64,000 bases of DNA from Burkholderia sp. HI2500 (lineage in GTDB: Bacteria; Pseudomonadota; Gammaproteobacteria; Burkholderiales; Burkholderiaceae). Shown in pieces: positions 17,094 to 26,263 of the stretch. The notes beneath the pieces were generated by a model. It made no database searches and was not told the DNA's origin. It saw only the letters and a program-made list of their open reading frames with translations. The stretch's first letter is position 1, and the number at the start of each line of letters is the position of its first letter. The DNA is taken from NCBI RefSeq assembly GCF_002223055.1, contig NZ_NKFL01000007.1:248001-312000 (forward strand), in the 5' to 3' direction. A program made the translations under genes and the position numbers.

Positions 17094-18584
17094 ATGACTA
17101 AGAATCAAGCAGATTCGGGTTTGCCTGAGCACGTAGAGGTACTAATCATCGGGGCGGGGATCTCGGGGCTCGATGCCGCTTGTCATCTTCGCATGAACTT
17201 GCCGGACCGCTCGTTCGCGATCCTGGAAGCCATGGATGGATTTGGCGGGACTTGGTGGACCCATCGCTACCCCGGCGCGCGTTCCGACAGCGACCTGTAC
17301 ACGTACGCATTCGGATTCCGCCCGTGGCAGGGCCGCTCGATCGCCACGGCGGAGGAGATCCACAGCTATCTGGGCGATGTCATCAAGGAATACGACCTCG
17401 GCTCGAAGATCCACTACGGGCATCGTGTTCAAACGGTGAGCTGGTCGAGCGAGCAGAAGCGCTGGACGGTCGAGGTGTCGCGCAAGGATACGGGCGAACA
17501 CTTCTCGATCACCACGGACTTCCTGTGGCTGGGGGCGGGGTACTACGACCATCGCAAGGGCTTTACGCCGAAGTGGAACGGGTTCGACCGCTACAAGGGA
17601 ACGGTCGTGCATCCGCAGCACTGGCCGGAAGACCTCGACTATGCCGGCAAGCGGGTGGTCGTGATCGGCTCGGGCGCGACCGCCGCGACGCTGATCCCGG
17701 CGATGGCCGGCACCGCGGCGCATGTGACGATGCTGCAACGGTCGCCGACGTTCTTCACGGCGGTTCCCTGGACCCACCAGCTGGACGCGACGCTTCGCGA
17801 ACTGAGCCTGCCCGAGGAGTGGCGCTCCGAGATTCTGCGGCGTGCGCACCTGAAGCAGACGTTCGACCTGATCAACCTGTCCGCAGCGAACCCGGACGCC
17901 GTTCGCGACTGGCTGATCAACGAGACCCGGCAACAGCTGCCGGAAGGGTTCGACGTCGACAAGCACTTCAATCCCAGCTATCGCCCGTGGCAGCAGCGCG
18001 TGGCGGCGGTGCCGGAGGGCGACCTCTTCACGGCCATCCGGGACGGCAAGGCGTCCGTCGTGACGGACACCATCGAGTCGTTCGACGAAAGCGGCATCGT
18101 GCTGGCGTCGGGCGAGCACCTGCAGGCGGACATCGTCGTGACGGCGACGGGCTTCGACATGAGCGCGTTCGGCCAGATCGCGTTCCACCTCGACGGAGAA
18201 CCGGTCGACATGACCAAGCGGGTCTCGTATCGGGGAATGATGATCGAGGGTATCCCGAACATGGCGTTCATCTACGGCTACTACCGGTCGAGCTGGACGT
18301 TGCGCGCCGATCTCGTCTGCGAATTTACCTGCCGCGTCCTCGCGCATATGGAGAAGGTGGGGGCGAAGACGGTGGAGCCGTGCCTGCGCGCCGAAGACGC
18401 CGACATGCAGCGGCTGCCGTGGACCGACCCGAACAACTTCAATGCCGGGTACGTGATGCGCTCGCAACACCAGATGCACTTGCGTGGCGATCGCATGCCG
18501 TGGCAGCACCACTTCGAGTACGAGGAGGAGCGCCAGACCATTCCGGAATTGAGCCCGGATGCCGAAGTCCTCGTGTATCGCTGA
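17094..18584 (+). CDS. Baeyer-Villiger-type flavin monooxygenase 2
   Basis: A 496-residue class B flavoprotein. FAD motif GAGISG is at 20-25 and the Baeyer-Villiger fingerprint is at 167-178 (YKGTVVHPQHWP; F replaced by Y, His173, Trp177, Pro178 kept). NADPH motif GSGATA is at 192-197. GGAGG lies 9 bases before the ATG. It is clearly distinct in sequence from monooxygenase 1, so the two probably act on different ketones or different chain positions. Followed after 32 bases by its own HSL-type esterase, repeating the monooxygenase/esterase pairing. Confidence 0.88.
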   Translation: MTKNQADSGLPEHVEVLIIGAGISGLDAACHLRMNLPDRSFAILEAMDGFGGTWWTHRYPGARSDSDLYTYAFGFRPWQGRSIATAEEIHSYLGDVIKEYDLGSKIHYGHRVQTVSWSSEQKRWTVEVSRKDTGEHFSITTDFLWLGAGYYDHRKGFTPKWNGFDRYKGTVVHPQHWPEDLDYAGKRVVVIGSGATAATLIPAMAGTAAHVTMLQRSPTFFTAVPWTHQLDATLRELSLPEEWRSEILRRAHLKQTFDLINLSAANPDAVRDWLINETRQQLPEGFDVDKHFNPSYRPWQQRVAAVPEGDLFTAIRDGKASVVTDTIESFDESGIVLASGEHLQADIVVTATGFDMSAFGQIAFHLDGEPVDMTKRVSYRGMMIEGIPNMAFIYGYYRSSWTLRADLVCEFTCRVLAHMEKVGAKTVEPCLRAEDADMQRLPWTDPNNFNAGYVMRSQHQMHLRGDRMPWQHHFEYEEERQTIPELSPDAEVLVYR

Positions 18585-18616
18585 TCTCCGCGCAACGTTC
18601 GAATAAAGGTGATGTT

Positions 18617-19567
18617 ATGGCACTCGATTTGCACCTCGCTGGTTTTCTCGAATCCCTTGCCGGGTCCGGCGCGAAGCCGCTGCCGCAGTCCAGCCCGGAA
18701 GAGGCTCGCGGATTGATGCAGCATCTGGCGCGCGCCGTTCGCGCACCGGAGGCCGTGGTCGACATTCACGGCGTGGAAGACCTGACCGTTCCCGGCGCGA
18801 CCGGATCGCTGCGGGCGCGGCTGTATCGTCCGACCCACGAGCGCAATCTGCCGACGGTCGTCTATCTCCATGGCGGCGGGTTCGTCATCGGCGACCTGGA
18901 TACCCACGACAACATTTGCCGGGAGCTGGCGCGTGGCGCCAACGCGGTCGTCGTCTCGGTGGATTACCGGCTCGCGCCGGAGCATCCGTATCCGGCCGCG
19001 GCGGACGATGCGATTGCCGCCACCCAATGGGTGATCGCGAACGCGGGTGAGCTGGGCGGCAGCGACGTCGTGGCGGTGGCCGGAGACAGCGCCGGCGGCA
19101 ATCTGGCCGCGGTCGTGACCCAGCAACTGCACGCCGACGGCATTGCGCTGTCCGCCCAGTTCCTGATCTACCCCGCGGTCGCGCAGGATCGCGCCGGCTT
19201 TCCTTCCTTCAAGGAAAACGGCGCAGGCTACTTTCTCGACCTCGAGACGATCGCCTGGTTCGAGCGGCATTACGTGCCCGACGGGACCAACCGGGAGGAT
19301 CCGCGACTGGCGCCGATCCGTGCGAGGGACCTTGCCGGGTTGCCGCCCGCGGTCATCCTGACCGCCGAATTCGATCCGCTGCGCGACGAGGGCGAGGCCT
19401 ATGGCCGCTTGCTCCACGCGAGCGGCGTCAAGGTCGACACGATCCGGTGCGACGGCATGATTCACGGGTTCTTCGACATGGGAGCGATTTCCCCGGGCGC
19501 CCAGGCGTGGATCGAGAAGGGCATCGCGAGCTTTCGAAAGTTACTCGGCGCCGCGCGGCACCATTGA
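18617..19567 (+). CDS. Alpha/beta hydrolase, HSL-family esterase 2
   Basis: A 316-residue type IV esterase: HGGG at 85-88, GDSAGG with Ser158, acid in FDPLRDEG, and His in GMIHGFFDM. The start at 18617 is set by AAAGGTG. It shares fold and partner logic with esterase 1 (THDxICR and YRLAPEH segments are common) but is a diverged paralogue, not a recent copy. Expected to split the ester formed by monooxygenase 2. Confidence 0.88.
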   Translation: MALDLHLAGFLESLAGSGAKPLPQSSPEEARGLMQHLARAVRAPEAVVDIHGVEDLTVPGATGSLRARLYRPTHERNLPTVVYLHGGGFVIGDLDTHDNICRELARGANAVVVSVDYRLAPEHPYPAAADDAIAATQWVIANAGELGGSDVVAVAGDSAGGNLAAVVTQQLHADGIALSAQFLIYPAVAQDRAGFPSFKENGAGYFLDLETIAWFERHYVPDGTNREDPRLAPIRARDLAGLPPAVILTAEFDPLRDEGEAYGRLLHASGVKVDTIRCDGMIHGFFDMGAISPGAQAWIEKGIASFRKLLGAARHH

Positions 19568-19789
19568 AACGTTGGCGGAAGCGACCTGATTTCGCTTTTC
19601 GTCATTTCGTGGCCGCACGCGGTTCGATGGATGACCTCCAACGGTGCCGAGGCGGCCACGCAGTGCTGATGCATGACGGCATGAAGCCGATTGCGCGACG
19701 GCTCGCTGAGGCCGCGACGCGCGTGGCGGAATCGATGCATCAGGTAGTTGCTTGTGAAGCGTTCAGGCATCTATCCAGGACACAGACCC

Positions 19790-21418
19790 GTGAAGAACTC
19801 ATTCGATTATCTTGTTGTAGGCGGCGGCTCGGCAGGCAGCGTGCTGGCTTCGCGTTTGACCGAAGATCCCGATGTGACGCTGTGCCTCTTCGAAGCCGGC
19901 GGCACGGGCGATGGATGGCCCGTCACCGTGCCGGCCGCCCTGGTGCTGATGATCCCGTCCAAACTGAACAACTGGGCGTTCGAGACGGTGCCGCAGAAGG
20001 GGCTGCAGGGGCGACGCGGCTACCAGCCGCGTGGCAAGGCGCTGGGCGGATCGTCCGCGATCAATGCGATGGTGTACACGCGCGGCCATCATGCCGACTA
20101 CGACGACTGGGCCGCGCTCGGCAACGAAGGCTGGGGCTGGAACGACGTCTTCCCGTATTTCAAGCGAAGCGAGCACAACGAGCGGCTTGGCAATGAATGG
20201 CACGGGCGCGGCGGCCCGCTGTGGGTCAGCGACCTGCGGACGAACAATCCATTCCAGGCGCGTTGGCTGGACGCCGCACGAGAGTGCGGCCTGCCCGTCA
20301 CGGACGATTTCAACGGTGCGGAGCAGGAAGGGGTCGGCATTTACCAGGTGACCCAGAAGAATGGCGAGCGCTGGAGTGCGGCACGTGCCTATCTTTTTCC
20401 GCACCTGAAGACGCGCGGCAACCTGACGGTGGAGACGGGCGCGCAGGTCAGGCGCATCGTGTTCGACGGCAAGCGGGCCGTTGGCGTCGAAGTCACGCGT
20501 GGCGGGAATGTCGAGACGGTCTGGGCGAAGAAGGAGGTGATCCTGTCCGCGGGCGCGCTTCAATCGCCGCAGTTGCTGATGTTGTCCGGCGTCGGGCCGA
20601 AGGACGAACTCGAGCGTCACGGGATCCAGGTCGTCGCCGATCTCCCGGGCGTGGGTGAGAACCTGCAGGATCATCCGGACTTCGTCGTCAGCTACAAGAC
20701 GAACAGCCTGGATGCACTCGGCGTATCGGTACGCGGCGCGATCAAGACGCTGGGCGACATCCGGCAATACCGGAACTCGCGGACCGGCACCCTGACCACC
20801 AACTTCGCCGAGGGCGGCGCGTTCCTGAAGACGCGTCCCGATCTGGATCGACCGGACGTTCAGATGCACTTCGTCGTCGGGCCCGTCAGCGATCACGGCA
20901 GGAAGGTACGGCTCGGACATGGTCTTTCCTGTCACGTGTGCCTGCTGAGGCCGAAAAGTCGTGGGTCGGTCAAGCTGCGAAGCGCCGATCCGCTCGATGC
21001 GCCGTTGATCGACCCGGCATTCCTCGAGCACGACGATGATCTCGAGGTCCTGGTCGAGGGCTACAAGCTGACCCGGCGCTTGATGGCGGCGCCGGCGATG
21101 GCCCGGTTCGTGACGGAGGACCTGTTCGCGTCCCGGTCGCGATCGGACGACGACATTCGTGCGTTGCTGCGCGAGCGGACCGACACCGTGTACCACCCGG
21201 TCGGAACGTGTCGCATGGGGAACGACGCGCTCGCCGTCGTCGATTCCCAGTTGCGCGTACGGGGAACGGAAGGCTTGCGCGTGGTGGATGCGTCGATCAT
21301 GCCGACGCTGGTGGGCGCGAACACGAACGCGCCGACGATCATGATCGGTGAGAAAGCCTCGGACCTGATCCGGAGGATCTCCCGATTCCCGTCCGCGGTG
21401 CCGGAAACCGCGGTTTGA
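19790..21418 (+). CDS. GMC-family FAD-dependent alcohol/choline-type dehydrogenase
   Basis: A 542-residue GMC oxidoreductase. GTG at 19790 is preferred (AGGA 9 bases upstream, protein then starts MKNSFDYLVVGGGSAGS with the FAD motif at once). GMC signature 1 is around PRGKALGGSSAINAMVY and signature 2 SAGALQSPQLLMLSGVG; catalytic His is in TVYHPVGTCRMG and Asn in VGANTNAP. It is nearest the choline dehydrogenase/AlkJ group, which oxidises alcohols and passes electrons to the respiratory chain. It lies 222 bases after esterase 2 on the same strand and may oxidise the alcohol product. A strong hairpin follows its stop. Confidence 0.87.
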   Translation: MKNSFDYLVVGGGSAGSVLASRLTEDPDVTLCLFEAGGTGDGWPVTVPAALVLMIPSKLNNWAFETVPQKGLQGRRGYQPRGKALGGSSAINAMVYTRGHHADYDDWAALGNEGWGWNDVFPYFKRSEHNERLGNEWHGRGGPLWVSDLRTNNPFQARWLDAARECGLPVTDDFNGAEQEGVGIYQVTQKNGERWSAARAYLFPHLKTRGNLTVETGAQVRRIVFDGKRAVGVEVTRGGNVETVWAKKEVILSAGALQSPQLLMLSGVGPKDELERHGIQVVADLPGVGENLQDHPDFVVSYKTNSLDALGVSVRGAIKTLGDIRQYRNSRTGTLTTNFAEGGAFLKTRPDLDRPDVQMHFVVGPVSDHGRKVRLGHGLSCHVCLLRPKSRGSVKLRSADPLDAPLIDPAFLEHDDDLEVLVEGYKLTRRLMAAPAMARFVTEDLFASRSRSDDDIRALLRERTDTVYHPVGTCRMGNDALAVVDSQLRVRGTEGLRVVDASIMPTLVGANTNAPTIMIGEKASDLIRRISRFPSAVPETAV

Positions 21419-21430
21419 GGGCCTTCTCTC

Positions 21431-21450
21431 GTGCCGACGCTCGTCGGCAC
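21431..21450 (+). terminator. Hairpin after the GMC gene
   Basis: GTGCCGAC-GCTC-GTCGGCAC forms a perfect 8-base stem, and the outer flanks (GGCCTTC before, GAAGGCC after) extend it. It starts just after the stop codon; there is no T-run. Confidence 0.6.
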
Positions 21451-21981
21451 GAAGGCCTCAGCCGCACGTGGACGTCGCGAGCATGATGTGTGCGGCGACG
21501 TCTACCACCCGAAGGCAAGGGCTCGCCGGCCGGTTGCGGCAAGACTGGACGTTGCCCGGGGGCATCGCGCGCTCGAGTAGTGAGGTCTGCTGACGGAGCC
21601 AGCCGCCGATCATGAACGCATCCTTGCGCTTTGAAGGGCAACGCGAGCACGAGGAAAGAGAGGTCGCCCCTCGACGCGCCGATGCCGGGTGGCGACCTGT
21701 GTGCGTCAGCAACCGGAGAAAGACCGGAGCCTGCTTCGCGGCGACGAGCCGCTGCAACCAGCGAACCCGTCAGCCGATCGACCTTGCGCGGCGTCCGGCC
21801 CGGTCCGGGTGCGGGAAATGTTCTTCACCGGCCTCCATCCCGATGGCTTCGGCGTGTGTCATGCCGAACGCCGTCTTCAATTCGACGAGCGATGCCCGTG
21901 AACGGGGCCCCCTTTGCAGCGCCTGAACGCTGTCCGGAAGGTGGCCGCGTGCACGAAAGGCAACGACCCGGATATTCAAAC
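21451..21981. other. Intergenic stretch before the response regulator
   Basis: About 530 bases with no convincing gene. ORFs in it lack ribosome binding sites and continue into the frame of the regulator only by chance. No copy of the regulon operator was found here. Confidence 0.4.
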
Positions 21982-22671
21982 ATGCACTCGCTCATACTCA
22001 TCGCGGATGACGCACCGGAAATGTCGTCGACGCTCGATACCTGCCTGACGCGCAACGGCTTTCGAACATTCCAGACCCACCCCTCCCAGACCGTGCTGGC
22101 CACGCAACTGAACCTGAAGCCGGATCTGGTCATTCTCGACGTCCGTGAACTGCGTGCGGACACCCTGGACATGCTCGCCAGGCTTCGACGGCAAAGCGGT
22201 GCCCCCATCGTCGTCATGACGGCGTGTGACCGGGACGGGGAGCAGTTGCGCGCACTGCAAGCCGGCGCCGACGACTACATCGTCAGGCCGCTCAACCCGG
22301 ACGTGGTCGTCGCGCGATTGCTCGCGATTCTTCGCCGCTCCGGTGCGCTCGCGCCTGAACGTCGCCTCCGGGTGGGTGCGCTCGAAGTCGATACGGAAAG
22401 CTACATGGCGTGCGTGAGAACGTCCTCCGGTGAAACGCCGGTTTCGGTGACACTCGTCGAATTTCGCCTGCTGGCTCACATGGCCAGGCTGCCGAATCGC
22501 GCATTTACGCGCGTCGAATTGCTCGATGCGTGCATGGCGGACGTCAGCGCATCCACGCGCACCGTCGACAGCCACATGAGCCGGTTACGGAGAAAGCTGG
22601 CGGCCGCAGGGGCGTCGGGCATCGTGGAAAGCGTGCACGGCGTCGGCTATCGACTGCGAAAATCCGGTTGA
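21982..22671 (+). CDS. Orphan OmpR-family response regulator
   Basis: A 229-residue regulator: receiver domain (about 1-118) with acidic pair Asp9/Asp10, phospho-acceptor Asp53 and Thr80, then an OmpR-type winged helix (about 130-226, SASTRTVDSHMSRLRRKL). The near-invariant receiver Lys before Pro103 is Arg102 (VRPLNP), and the segment after Asp53 (VRELRAD) is atypical, so phosphorylation signalling may be altered. No histidine kinase lies in the window. It sits convergently with the YCF48 gene inside the catabolic region without a regulon operator of its own. Confidence 0.85.
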   Translation: MHSLILIADDAPEMSSTLDTCLTRNGFRTFQTHPSQTVLATQLNLKPDLVILDVRELRADTLDMLARLRRQSGAPIVVMTACDRDGEQLRALQAGADDYIVRPLNPDVVVARLLAILRRSGALAPERRLRVGALEVDTESYMACVRTSSGETPVSVTLVEFRLLAHMARLPNRAFTRVELLDACMADVSASTRTVDSHMSRLRRKLAAAGASGIVESVHGVGYRLRKSG

Positions 22672-22811
22672 CGGGGGAGGGTGTCGCGCGTGGCGTGACA
22701 CGGCGGCTCGTCCGTGAGCCGCTTCCTCTTCGGGTGATCCGTGCCACCAAGGCGGGAGAACTTGCTCGTCGTTTGGCCCGCCTTCCATCCGAGGTCAGGC
22801 AGGCGTCGCCA

Positions 22812-22844
22812 CAGCGGGCCGCGATTCACGATCGCGGCCCGCTG
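22812..22844. terminator. Bidirectional hairpin between convergent genes
   Basis: Perfect 14-base arms CAGCGGGCCGCGAT and ATCGCGGCCCGCTG around a TCACG loop, between the regulator (plus) and the YCF48-like gene (minus). Position and strength suit termination from both sides. Confidence 0.75.
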
Positions 22845-22865
22845 CGCGCATCAGACATCCGGCAG

Positions 22866-23840
22866 TTACTGCGCGATGACCCCGTCGCGAGAAAAGATCA
22901 ACCACTTGTCGCCCGTCGAGGGAAGCGCCGCGGTGTACGTCGTCCCGGTCTGGGTGCGCAGGCGCTGGAACGTCTTGCCGTCATCGGTACTTTGAGCCTG
23001 CAGCCCGTCGACCCCGACCGCCAATACCGTGGCGCCTCGGGACGCAAGCGCGGTAATGGAGTTCCGGGTGTCGAGCGTCGCGCGTGACCAGGTATGGCCG
23101 TTGTCCTCGCTTCGCATCAGCGTGCCGCGCAGCCCGCCGACCAGCAGCACCCCGTTGGGCAGCGCCACGCCGCACCAGAACGACCCCTTGTAACCGGTCT
23201 CCACGCTTTCCCACGTGTTGCCCTTGTCGCGGGAAATCAGGAGCTGCCCCTTCTCGGCGGTGGCAAAGATCTCGCCGTTGCCGTTCGAAAAGAGGCCGAA
23301 CAGATTCAGGTCCGACTTCTTGCCGTTCGGGAGCACGGCTTCCTTTTTGGTCCAGGTCTTGCCGCCGTCATCGGTGACGAGGATGAGCGACCAGAGTCCG
23401 ACGGCCACGCCGTGGTTGGCGTCGATGAAGTGCACGCCGAACAGCGGGCGATCCTCGCTCGTCACGAGACGTTGAACCTCCCACGTCTCGCCGCCGTCGG
23501 TGGTCTTCAGGATCGCGCCCCAGTGGCCGACCGCCCACCCTGTCCTGGCGTCGATGAAACTGACGGACGTCAGCGTCGAGCTCACGGGCACGGACTTGGC
23601 CTGGCGGTACGTCGCACCGCGGTTGTCGGACAGCAGGACGATGCCGTTCGCGCCGACACTCACGACCCGCTGGCCGGCCCAGGTCGCATCGAGCACGGGG
23701 GACTGGGTCGCGATGCTGGACTGGACGGCCGGAACGGGCCGGAGTTCCGGTGCGGCTACGGCGCCTGGCACGCTGCCCAGCAGCGCGCCAAAGACGACGG
23801 CGCCGGCCATCAGGGAGAGAACCTTGCGATACAGGGTCAT
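22866..23840 (-). CDS. YCF48/BNR-type beta-propeller secreted protein
   Basis: A 324-residue protein; start at 23840 follows AGAGGATTCC. A Sec signal peptide (to about residue 29, PGAVA-AP) is followed by repeated beta-propeller blades with Asp-box-like motifs: TTDGGETW, TDDGGKTW, SRDKGNTW, SEDNGHTW, STDDGKTF. This matches the photosystem II stability factor-like (YCF48) family, known in proteobacteria next to MMPL transporters. Last gene of the minus-strand envelope module after DUF1329, DUF1302 and the RND protein; probably a periplasmic accessory of that transporter. Confidence 0.85.
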   Translation of the reverse strand: MTLYRKVLSLMAGAVVFGALLGSVPGAVAAPELRPVPAVQSSIATQSPVLDATWAGQRVVSVGANGIVLLSDNRGATYRQAKSVPVSSTLTSVSFIDARTGWAVGHWGAILKTTDGGETWEVQRLVTSEDRPLFGVHFIDANHGVAVGLWSLILVTDDGGKTWTKKEAVLPNGKKSDLNLFGLFSNGNGEIFATAEKGQLLISRDKGNTWESVETGYKGSFWCGVALPNGVLLVGGLRGTLMRSEDNGHTWSRATLDTRNSITALASRGATVLAVGVDGLQAQSTDDGKTFQRLRTQTGTTYTAALPSTGDKWLIFSRDGVIAQ

Positions 23841-23856
23841 GGAATCCTCTTCTTCT

Positions 23857-26256
23857 TCAATGGGCGAGCAGGCCGGGGGCACGGGCGGGCTTGCGCCGCG
23901 GGAAGATGCGCTCGAGCCAGACGGCGAAGGCGGGCAGAACCGTCATGGCCATGACCATGTTGACGATGAACATGAACGCCAGGAGCTTGCCCATGTCCGC
24001 CTGGAACTTGAGCTCGGAGAACGACCAGGTGGCGACGCCGATCGCGAGCGTGATCGCCGTGAAGATGGTGGCCGTCCCGATCTCGAGGATCGATTGTTCG
24101 AGCGCCTTGACGATGCCGACGCCGTTGGCGAGATGCAGCTGCAGCCGGTTGTAGATATAGAACGCATAGTCGACGCCGATGCCCACCGCCAGCACCATCA
24201 CGGGCAACGTGGCGACGGTCAGGCCGATCTGCAGCTCCTTCATGAACCAATACCCGATGAACGTGCCGATCGTCAGCGGCAGGCAGCAGGCGAGGACCGC
24301 GCGCAGGTCACGGTACGTGACGAGGACGAGCAGGACGATGGTCGTATAGACGTAGAGCATCATCGGCAATTCGCTGCGCTCGATTTCGTCGTTGACCGCG
24401 GCCAGCACGCCGGCGTTGCCGGACGCGAGCCGGATCTTCACGCCCGGCAGCTTGTTCGTGTCGCGGAAATGCTTCACGGCGTTGATCACCTGGGTGATCG
24501 TGGTCGCCTTGTGGTCGGCCAGATAGATGTTCACCGCGGTCATGCTGCAGTCCTTGCGCATGACGCCGGGCGTGCGGGCCACCTCGCCGGCCAGCGATGA
24601 ATAGTTATCCGGATCGATGGGGATCGCGGACATCTTCGGATTGCCTTCGTTGTATCCCTCGCTGTATTGCCGCAGCAACGACGAGAACGAAACGACCGAC
24701 AACACGCCGGGGACGGCACGCATCGACCAGACGAAGCGATCCTGGTACGCGCCGACCTCCACGTTGTTGCAGGACTGGGGCGGCGCTTCGAAGACGATCG
24801 AAATCCAGTCGAGGCCGACGTCGTAGCTCGACGCAATCGAAACCGAATCCTGGTTGAACCGGGCGTCGGCACGCAGCTCGGGCGCGCCGGCTTGCAGCGT
24901 GCCGACCACGCGGTCCCGGCTTTCCCAGGCCGCCACGGCGAACACCACGACGGCGGCCAGCAGGACGATCGCCGCATTGCGCGGAACGGCGACTTTGGCG
25001 AGCACGCGGAGCACGCGGCCACGACGAACGGCATGCAGCTCCGCATTCTTTGCATAATTGCCGTCGACCTTGAGCAACGACGCGGCCAGCGGCAGCATCA
25101 CCAGGTTCGTGACGATCTTGTACGCCACGCCGAGCGAAGCGGTGATCGCGAGCTCGCGCACCATCGGGATCGGAATCAGGATCAGCGTGACGAAGGAAAC
25201 GAACGCGGTCACCAGCGCGAGTGTGCCGGGAATCAGCAGCCCGCTGAAGCTGGATCGAGCGGCTTGCTCCACCGACTTCCCGTGGGAGATCTCGCGCACG
25301 ATGAAATTGATCTGCTGGACGCCGTGTGAAACGCCGATCGCGAACACCAGGAACGGAACCAGCACGCCCAGCGGGTCGAGCCCGTAGCCGAGCAGATGCA
25401 GCGTGCCGAACTGCCAGACGAGCGAGACGAGCGAGCAGGTCAGCGGCAGGATCGTCAGGCGAACGGAGCGGCAGTACCAGTAGACGGCCAACGCGGTCAG
25501 GAGTAGGGCGATCGCGCAGAACTTCAGGACGGACGACGCGCCGTTTGCAATGTCACCGATCTGCTTCGCGAAACCGATGATCTGGATTTCATAGTTCGCA
25601 TCCTCGAACTTGGCGCGCAATTGCGATTCGAGCGCCTTGTCGAATGCCACGTAGTCGACCCGCTCACCTTTGGCATCCAGCTCGTTGAGATCGGCGGTGA
25701 CCATGGCGCTGCTCTGGTCGCGCGACACCAGGCTGCCGACGAAGCCGCCCTGGGCGGTCGAGCGCGAAATGGCGCCGACCGTGTTGCCGTCGAGCTGATC
25801 GGGCGTCACGGTGCCGGGAATGAGCGGGTCCGCGCGGAATCCGTCCTCGGTGATCTCGTTGACGAATGAATTCGGTGTCCAGAGGGACTGGACGCTGCTG
25901 CGAGACACGTTCGGCAGGAAGGTGACCGCCTGGGTGACTTCATACAGGCGCTTCAACGCCGCCGGCGTCCAGATGCTGCCCTTGCGGGCCTTGACGACGA
26001 CGATCAAGCGGTTGGCGCCGAGCAGGTCACCGCGATACTCGTTGAACGTCTGCGTGTATTCGTGGCCCAGCGGCAGCTGCTTCTCGAACCCGGCATCCAT
26101 GCGCAGCTTGACGGCGAAGCAGGCCATGACGACCGTGAACAGCACCAGGAGCCCCAGCACGAGACGCCTGTGACCGAACAGCGTATTTTCCAGCGAATGA
26201 AGAATTCTAAGCAGCTTGCCGGGTCGGGCTGCGTCGGAAACAGGCGGTTGATTCAT
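23857..26256 (-). CDS. RND/MMPL-family inner-membrane transporter
   Basis: A 799-residue protein with two RND halves: a first membrane helix near residue 35, a large periplasmic loop to about 250, five to six helices, a second loop, and the final helices. GVDYAFYIYNRLQ in the last membrane domain carries the intramembrane Asp typical of MMPL/HpnN-like exporters. The start at 26256 follows TGAGG. No membrane fusion protein or TolC-type gene is adjacent; the DUF1302 and DUF1329 proteins stand in for them. Likely moves a hydrophobic substrate or membrane lipid between inner membrane and periplasm. Confidence 0.87.
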   Translation of the reverse strand: MNQPPVSDAARPGKLLRILHSLENTLFGHRRLVLGLLVLFTVVMACFAVKLRMDAGFEKQLPLGHEYTQTFNEYRGDLLGANRLIVVVKARKGSIWTPAALKRLYEVTQAVTFLPNVSRSSVQSLWTPNSFVNEITEDGFRADPLIPGTVTPDQLDGNTVGAISRSTAQGGFVGSLVSRDQSSAMVTADLNELDAKGERVDYVAFDKALESQLRAKFEDANYEIQIIGFAKQIGDIANGASSVLKFCAIALLLTALAVYWYCRSVRLTILPLTCSLVSLVWQFGTLHLLGYGLDPLGVLVPFLVFAIGVSHGVQQINFIVREISHGKSVEQAARSSFSGLLIPGTLALVTAFVSFVTLILIPIPMVRELAITASLGVAYKIVTNLVMLPLAASLLKVDGNYAKNAELHAVRRGRVLRVLAKVAVPRNAAIVLLAAVVVFAVAAWESRDRVVGTLQAGAPELRADARFNQDSVSIASSYDVGLDWISIVFEAPPQSCNNVEVGAYQDRFVWSMRAVPGVLSVVSFSSLLRQYSEGYNEGNPKMSAIPIDPDNYSSLAGEVARTPGVMRKDCSMTAVNIYLADHKATTITQVINAVKHFRDTNKLPGVKIRLASGNAGVLAAVNDEIERSELPMMLYVYTTIVLLVLVTYRDLRAVLACCLPLTIGTFIGYWFMKELQIGLTVATLPVMVLAVGIGVDYAFYIYNRLQLHLANGVGIVKALEQSILEIGTATIFTAITLAIGVATWSFSELKFQADMGKLLAFMFIVNMVMAMTVLPAFAVWLERIFPRRKPARAPGLLAH

Positions 26257-26263
26257 ATTGACC

